A stretch of DNA of 8,011 nucleotides, taken from positions 1-8,011 of the forward strand of contig CAJPSE010000069.1 of NCBI GenBank assembly GCA_905373185.1, in the 5' to 3' direction. Shown in pieces: positions 5,386-8,011 of this stretch. The notes beneath the pieces were generated by a model. It was not told the DNA's origin. It ran no database searches and saw only the letters and a list, made by a program, of their open reading frames with translations. How positions within the stretch are numbered: position 1 is the first letter of the stretch; every line of letters starts with the position of its first letter. The DNA is from an uncultured Fretibacterium sp. (GTDB taxonomy: Bacteria > Synergistota > Synergistia > Synergistales > Aminobacteriaceae). Both the position numbers and the translations under genes were made by a program.

Positions 5386-5414
5386 AGCAAAAATAGGGGG
5401 CCCCGAAGGGCCCC
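5386..5414 (-). terminator. Duplicate copy of the phage lysis terminator
   Basis: Read on the minus strand: stem GGGGCCC, loop TTCG, stem GGGCCCC, then CCTATTTTTGC. The UUCG tetraloop closed by C-G is unusually stable. It is a near copy of the terminator at 5901-5926 and comes with the duplicated gene end beside it. On the plus strand it is followed by GTTTT, so it may act both ways. Confidence 0.75.
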
Positions 5415-5417
5415 GTT

Positions 5418-5512
5418 TTACATCAGCGTCGCGATTCCTGCCTTCAGGAACTTCGGCAGGATGTCCCAGCCCAGCACGCAGGTCAGAATGGCCAGGATCT
5501 CCAGTGGTCCTC
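5418..5512 (-). pseudogene. Truncated copy of the coiled-coil/TM lysis protein gene
   Basis: The minus strand encodes GPLEILAILTCVLGWDILPK and then FLKAGIATLM before a stop. This matches the last ~30 residues of the intact protein at 5930-6262 (VLGWDILPKFLKVGIATLM). Only the membrane segment and tail survive; the coiled-coil part is missing and another coding fragment adjoins upstream. No start codon or ribosome site fits. Best read as the leftover of a related phage or of a local duplication. Confidence 0.75.
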
Positions 5513-5526
5513 TGTCAGCAAGCCAA

Positions 5527-5694
5527 TCAGATACACGCCGTTCCCTTGAGGTCGGACGCGTTCTTGAGGTTCCCGTAAAGAATGGCCAGCCCCTTCTTGT
5601 CGTTGCGCATCCTGATGTAGATTTCCACGATGTCGGCCCAAGTTGGACCCTCAGAAAAAGCAGTATAGAAATAGGTACGGGGATACAGATAGTA
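5527..5694 (-). pseudogene. Coding fragment, probable 3' end of a lost phage gene
   Basis: An open frame on the minus strand between a TAA (5695-5697) and a TGA (5527-5529) encodes GPTWADIVEIYIRMRNDKKG followed by LAILYGNLKNASDLKGTACI. The sequence looks like a real folded protein tail, with codons ending largely in G/C, but lacks a convincing start: the only ATG (5610) has no ribosome site. It ends 15 bases before the truncated lysis gene copy. Most likely the C-terminal ~40 residues of a deleted gene. Family not recognised. Confidence 0.45.
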
Positions 5695-5725
5695 TTAACC
5701 CGATAGTAGCGGACTGTCAAAATGT

Positions 5726-5752
5726 AAAAACCCCGCTTTTGAGCGGGGTTTT
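5726..5752. terminator. Bidirectional hairpin terminator
   Basis: AAAACCCCGCT / AGCGGGGTTTT, an 11-bp perfect stem with loop TTTG. Flanking A and T runs make it a textbook rho-independent terminator on both strands. No intact gene ends here now, so it probably belonged to the lost gene whose fragment is next to it. Confidence 0.8.
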
Positions 5753-5900
5753 GTAGTACAACGGACCGTGCCGTATCATCTACTGGAGGCGGCACCCAGA
5801 TTCAAGTATAGCACATAAAGACACATTGTGAGATGTCTTATCAATGAGACATGCTGTTTTTAGGCACGGTTTTAGGTACGGTTTTCCCTCTGCTCGGGAA
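5753..5900. repeat. Gene-free stretch with short repeats
   Basis: No coding frame is convincing here. It holds a 12-bp tandem repeat TTTTAGG(C/T)ACGG (5858-5869 and 5870-5881), a hairpin ATGTCT-8 nt-AGACAT (5833-5852), and ACCGTGCC (5765-5772), whose reverse complement GGCACGGT recurs at 5863-5870. Short repeats of this sort are seen at integrase arm sites and at transposon ends, but I cannot assign them. The AT-rich part (5800-5860) contrasts with the GC-rich genes around it. Confidence 0.5.
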
Positions 5901-5926
5901 AAAATAGCGGGGCCCCGAAGGGCCCC
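5901..5926 (-). terminator. Terminator of the phage lysis cassette
   Basis: Minus-strand stem GGGGCCC, loop TTCG, stem GGGCCCC, then GCTATTTTTT. It sits just after the stop of the last lysis gene (5930), so it ends the leftward transcript. Confidence 0.88.
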
Positions 5927-5929
5927 GTT

Positions 5930-6262
5930 CTACATCAGCGTCGCGATCCCGACCTTGAGAAACTTCGGCAGGATGTCCCAGCCCAGCACGCCGGTCAGGA
6001 CGGACAGGATTCCCAGCGGGACCAGGAACCCCAGTGCAATATATCGGAGCAGTATCGAGGCCACCTCTACCCGATGGACGGACTCCGCCAGGCTCGCCAC
6101 GGTCTCCTGCATTCGTGCCATGCGTTCCTCTTGATGGTCGTCATTTTTCTCGATATCGGCCACGCGGGCCTCTAAGCGATCCAACATCTTGGCGATGTGC
6201 TCCTGCCGGGTAACGGCACGCTCCAAAATTTGCGCCAGCTCCCATACTTTATTCTCGTCCAT
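5930..6262 (-). CDS. Coiled-coil, single-TM phage protein (XhlA-like architecture)
   Basis: 110 residues. Residues ~4-65 are a charged heptad-rich helix (ILERAVTRQEHIAKMLDRLE, then MARMQETVASLAESVHRVE), predicted coiled coil. Residues ~68-94 are hydrophobic (ILLRYIALGFLVPLGILSVL), one membrane helix, followed by the tail GWDILPKFLKVGIATLM. The layout (cytoplasmic coil, C-terminal TM) resembles XhlA-type lysis accessory proteins, which work with a holin; I see no diagnostic motif, so this is by architecture and context. The start at 6262 overlaps the holin gene by 14 bases and has only a weak site (GGGGTGAG), so translation is probably coupled. It is the last gene of the cassette. A truncated second copy lies at 5418-5512. 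Confidence 0.7.
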   Translation of the reverse strand: MDENKVWELAQILERAVTRQEHIAKMLDRLEARVADIEKNDDHQEERMARMQETVASLAESVHRVEVASILLRYIALGFLVPLGILSVLTGVLGWDILPKFLKVGIATLM

Positions 6263-6788
6263 CGTCGCTCACCCCGTACTGTTCCGCCAATTCCCGCAGT
6301 CGCCGGTCTACGGCCTCCGGGTCGTTCAAGTCGATCTTCTTCCGTTCCCGCCGGGGCGCTGCCGAGACCGGGACAGAAGCGGGCTCTTCGGCGGGCGCCT
6401 TCGGCCTCTTCTCGAAGCTGCCCCACTGCAGGTCCGTCGCGTCCCATGCCTTCTTGCCGAGCAGCCCCCAGACGATGGAGCCTGCCAGCGTGTAGTACGC
6501 GGGCGGCAGCTCCAGCACAGGGACCGCCAGGCCGAACGTACCAAGCAGCGGCGCGATGATGTAGTTGAACACCGCCGTGAACACGACCGTCCAGAGGATG
6601 GCCGGGATCGCCCCCGAGACGAACAGGCTTTTGTTGCTTCGCCAGGCTGCCAGCGCTCCGAACCGCGCCTCCTGGTCCCGGATTTCCAGCTCTTTCAGGC
6701 GAAGCTGCGCCTCGCGCTTTTCCTCTGGGGTGGACACCAGGTCGTCAACGATCTTCCCCAGCTCCGGGACCAGCTCAAGCAGCTTCAT
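6249..6788 (-). CDS. Three-TM phage holin (GTA/HP1-type holin family)
   Basis: 179 residues. An N-terminal amphipathic helix (EEKREAQLRLKELEIRDQEA) is followed by ARFGALAAWRSNKSLFVSGA and hydrophobic segments at ~55-80 and ~97-112, with a shorter one at ~80-92 (FNYIIAPLLGTFGLAVPV, YYTLAGSIVWGLLG). A helix of Gln/Glu-rich residues, then a W-R entry into the membrane and an F-NY---PLL motif, is the pattern of the 3TM holin family found in phages and gene transfer agents. Holins make the membrane pores that release the endolysin. The C-terminal ~60 residues are hydrophilic and Pro/Ala-rich (KAPAEEPASVPVSAAPRRER), longer than usual. The start overlaps the endolysin stop by 14 bases, and the stop overlaps the next gene by 14 bases, so all three are coupled. 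Confidence 0.75.
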   Translation of the reverse strand: MKLLELVPELGKIVDDLVSTPEEKREAQLRLKELEIRDQEARFGALAAWRSNKSLFVSGAIPAILWTVVFTAVFNYIIAPLLGTFGLAVPVLELPPAYYTLAGSIVWGLLGKKAWDATDLQWGSFEKRPKAPAEEPASVPVSAAPRRERKKIDLNDPEAVDRRLRELAEQYGVSDDGRE

Positions 6789-7332
6789 CGACGTACCCTC
6801 GCAGCTTCTTGAGCCGGTTCATCCAGCCCTTCAAGAACTTTCCCTGCTTCTCGTCCCGCTCGACGATCCGCAGGAAGTATGCCTTCCGGACGTCGAGGAG
6901 CGTCAGGCAGACGGCCCGAACGTTCTCCGGCTTCGTCAGGCACGGCTTCAAAGCCTCCATCGTCTTGGGGCCGACGCTGCCGTCCACCGTCACGGCCCCG
7001 TCCCCCAGGATACGGTTCAAGGTGCTCTGGAGCACCCTCCCTGCACCGCCCACACCGAGGTGCACCGCCGCGTCGAAGTGCAGCAGATTGAGCGGCCAGG
7101 GCATCTGCGATGCCTTGGACGGGCCCCAGTAGAGCACCTCGTAGATTTTCGCTGCCTCACTACGGGTCAGGACCTTAACGTTGTGGTGCCCGACCAACCC
7201 GCGCTCGAAGGCCGTCTTGAGAGTCCCCGCGGTGATCCCCATATTCGTCGGGCCGCCCCGGTCCACGGGATCGTTTACGTACCCGCCCTCCGCCCCGAAG
7301 ACGATCCCCAGGCACTTCTCGAACTCGCTCAT
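6775..7332 (-). CDS. Phage endolysin, GH108 family with PG-binding tail
   Basis: 185 residues from the ATG at 7332, with AGGAGG (7340-7345) seven bases upstream; longer frames starting further up are not supported. GAEGGYVNDPVDRGGPTNMG-IT at ~13-34 is the signature of glycosyl hydrolase family 108; E15 of EGGY is the catalytic glutamate of the family. These enzymes cut the glycan chains of peptidoglycan. The rest fits the C-terminal PG_binding_3 helical domain (TVDGSVGPKTMEALKPCL at ~112-129). Length is normal for the family (~170-200). No signal peptide, so release needs the neighbouring holin. The upstream gene stops one base before the start, and the holin gene begins inside its 3' end. 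Confidence 0.93.
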   Translation of the reverse strand: MSEFEKCLGIVFGAEGGYVNDPVDRGGPTNMGITAGTLKTAFERGLVGHHNVKVLTRSEAAKIYEVLYWGPSKASQMPWPLNLLHFDAAVHLGVGGAGRVLQSTLNRILGDGAVTVDGSVGPKTMEALKPCLTKPENVRAVCLTLLDVRKAYFLRIVERDEKQGKFLKGWMNRLKKLRGYVDEAA

Positions 7333-7333
7333 G

Positions 7334-7714
7334 CTATCCCCTCCTGAACCACCTGAAATCTGACGCATCCCCGGCATACCACCGGTACGCCGCGAGGTGC
7401 GCCACAGCCACGCCCGCGTACCACCGCCCGAACTCGTGCCACGCCGCCAGCAGCACAACGGCGGCAAAGAGCTCCGCCCCGAATCCTGCCGCGGCGATGA
7501 CCTTCGCCTTCCACATCTCGCACTGATAAAAGACCGGCATGTTCCAGACGAAGCGGGGGACGCCGAAGCGCCCCCACGCGAACCGGAATTTCAGCCGCTT
7601 CCCGAAGAATCGGGCGGCTAGGTAATGGCCGCCCTCGTGGATGGCACATGCTAACGCAGCCATAATTGATAGAAGAATCGTACCCGCCAATAAAATCGCA
7701 AACAACGTCTTCAC
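7334..7714 (-). CDS. Small membrane protein with zinc-protease motif (M50-like)
   Basis: 126 residues from the GTG at 7714, fixed by the perfect Shine-Dalgarno AAGGAGG (7722-7728) at seven bases; an ATG at 7909 in frame gives an Arg/Gly-rich extension that overlaps the preceding gene and is not coding. A first helix (LFAILLAGTILLSIMAALAC) leads directly into IHEGGHYLAARFFG, an HExxH zinc site (H26, E27, H30) inside the membrane, as in site-2 (M50) proteases. A second helical pair follows at ~70-112, and YAGDASDF at ~113-120 could supply the third ligand (Asp), though the usual N-PxxDG form is not intact. Such proteases cut membrane-bound peptides. It is at the head of the lysis genes, two bases after the preceding gene and one base before the endolysin. 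Target unknown. Confidence 0.65.
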   Translation of the reverse strand: MKTLFAILLAGTILLSIMAALACAIHEGGHYLAARFFGKRLKFRFAWGRFGVPRFVWNMPVFYQCEMWKAKVIAAAGFGAELFAAVVLLAAWHEFGRWYAGVAVAHLAAYRWYAGDASDFRWFRRG

Positions 7715-7716
7715 CG

Positions 7717-8011
7717 CTACCCCTCCTTCGGCACAGTATCCCAGGAGACCGCCTCCACGGCCTCGACGGTCTCCGCTGCCTCGACGAGCTCCTGCAGCAT
7801 CCGCTCGCGCGCGAACAGGGCCTCGCCGTACCCGAGTGCAGCGGCGCAGAAGGCCTTGAACGCCTCTGCGTTGCCGATATTTCGGTACACGCCGCCCGCA
7901 TACTTCCACTGGTAGACGTATTCCGGAGGGGGCGGCAGCATCTGCATGGCCGTGAGCTTGATGAGCATGTCGCCAGAAAGCTCCGGGGACAGCGGATAGT
8001 GGTGTCCGTTC
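7717..8011 (-). CDS. Phage tail-associated protein, C-terminal part (DUF4376-like)
   Basis: The frame stays open to the window edge, so the gene continues beyond base 8011; at least 97 residues are visible. The ATG at 7968 is internal. The end resembles the C-terminal helical region of phage proteins with a DUF4376-type domain: FCAAALGYGEALFARERMLQ followed by an ELVEAAETVEAVEAV helix and W-T. Such proteins sit next to tail fibre genes. An aromatic stretch precedes it (PPPPEYVYQWKYAGGVYRN). The assignment is by resemblance and could be wrong. The stop lies two bases before the GTG of the protease-like gene, so the two belong to one operon. Confidence 0.5.
   Translation of the reverse strand, partial: NGHHYPLSPELSGDMLIKLTAMQMLPPPPEYVYQWKYAGGVYRNIGNAEAFKAFCAAALGYGEALFARERMLQELVEAAETVEAVEAVSWDTVPKEG

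Larger units (their letters stand above)
5397..6020. repeat. Direct repeat pair, ~110 bp each, ~512 bp apart
   Basis: Bases 5397-5508 and 5909-6020 are close copies. Each holds the UUCG terminator plus the 3' end of the small lysis gene. Conservation covers both protein sequence and hairpin; scattered substitutions show the copies are not recent. Recombination between them would delete the ~512 bp in between. Confidence 0.8.

Noticed and set aside
5833..5852. End of an insertion sequence
   Set aside because: The hairpin looks like some IS ends, but no matching second end or transposase is in the window.
7333..7467. N-terminal extension of the endolysin
   Set aside because: The extension is Arg/Gly/Ser-rich shadow sequence of the preceding gene; GH108 homology and the AGGAGG site fit the ATG at 7332.

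Overview
The window is about 8 kb of GC-rich bacterial chromosome carrying the left end of a prophage. The split-type glycyl-tRNA synthetase (separate beta chain), Shine-Dalgarno sites close to AAGGAGG, sigma70-type promoters and tRNA genes with encoded CCA all fit a free-living bacterium. An anaerobe of the Synergistota type is a guess from composition and gene style only; nothing here fixes the phylum.

Left part (1-1988): the 3' part of glyS on the plus strand, ending at a strong hairpin. It faces, tail to tail, a minus-strand SPFH (band 7) protein gene with three N-terminal sequence repeats. The first ~59 bases are an inverted piece of glyS itself, most simply a chimeric join.

Middle (1989-4800): a GC-rich stretch with a long inverted repeat; a minus-strand locus of tandem tRNA-like sequences (T arms, acceptor halves, no proper anticodon arm) behind a possible promoter; a small minus-strand membrane protein gene whose frame runs into the tRNA-like locus; then two plus-strand genes for exported proteins of unknown role. 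The first has an SH3-like domain and its coding signal continues in another frame past the stop. A palindromic repeat of a kind scattered in many genomes lies between the two.

tRNA cluster (4986-5356): a near-consensus promoter, then tRNA-Thr(TGT), tRNA-Tyr(GTA), tRNA-Thr(GGT) and a terminator. This is the order found upstream of a tuf gene in many bacteria (E. coli thrU-tyrU-glyT-thrT-tufB), but here tRNA-Gly is absent and phage DNA replaces tuf.

Phage part (5357-8011): all genes run leftward. In transcription order: the 3' end of a probable tail-associated protein, a small membrane protein with an HEGGH zinc-protease motif, a GH108 endolysin, a three-TM holin, and a coiled-coil/one-TM protein. 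The junctions are tight (2-nt gap, 1-nt gap, two 14-nt overlaps), so this is one translationally coupled lysis cassette, ending at a UUCG-loop terminator. Between the terminator and the tRNAs lies debris: a second, truncated copy of the last gene's 3' end with its terminator, a fragment of an unrelated coding region, and several short repeats. The likely picture is a prophage integrated next to tRNA-Thr(GGT), with its integrase end outside the window.
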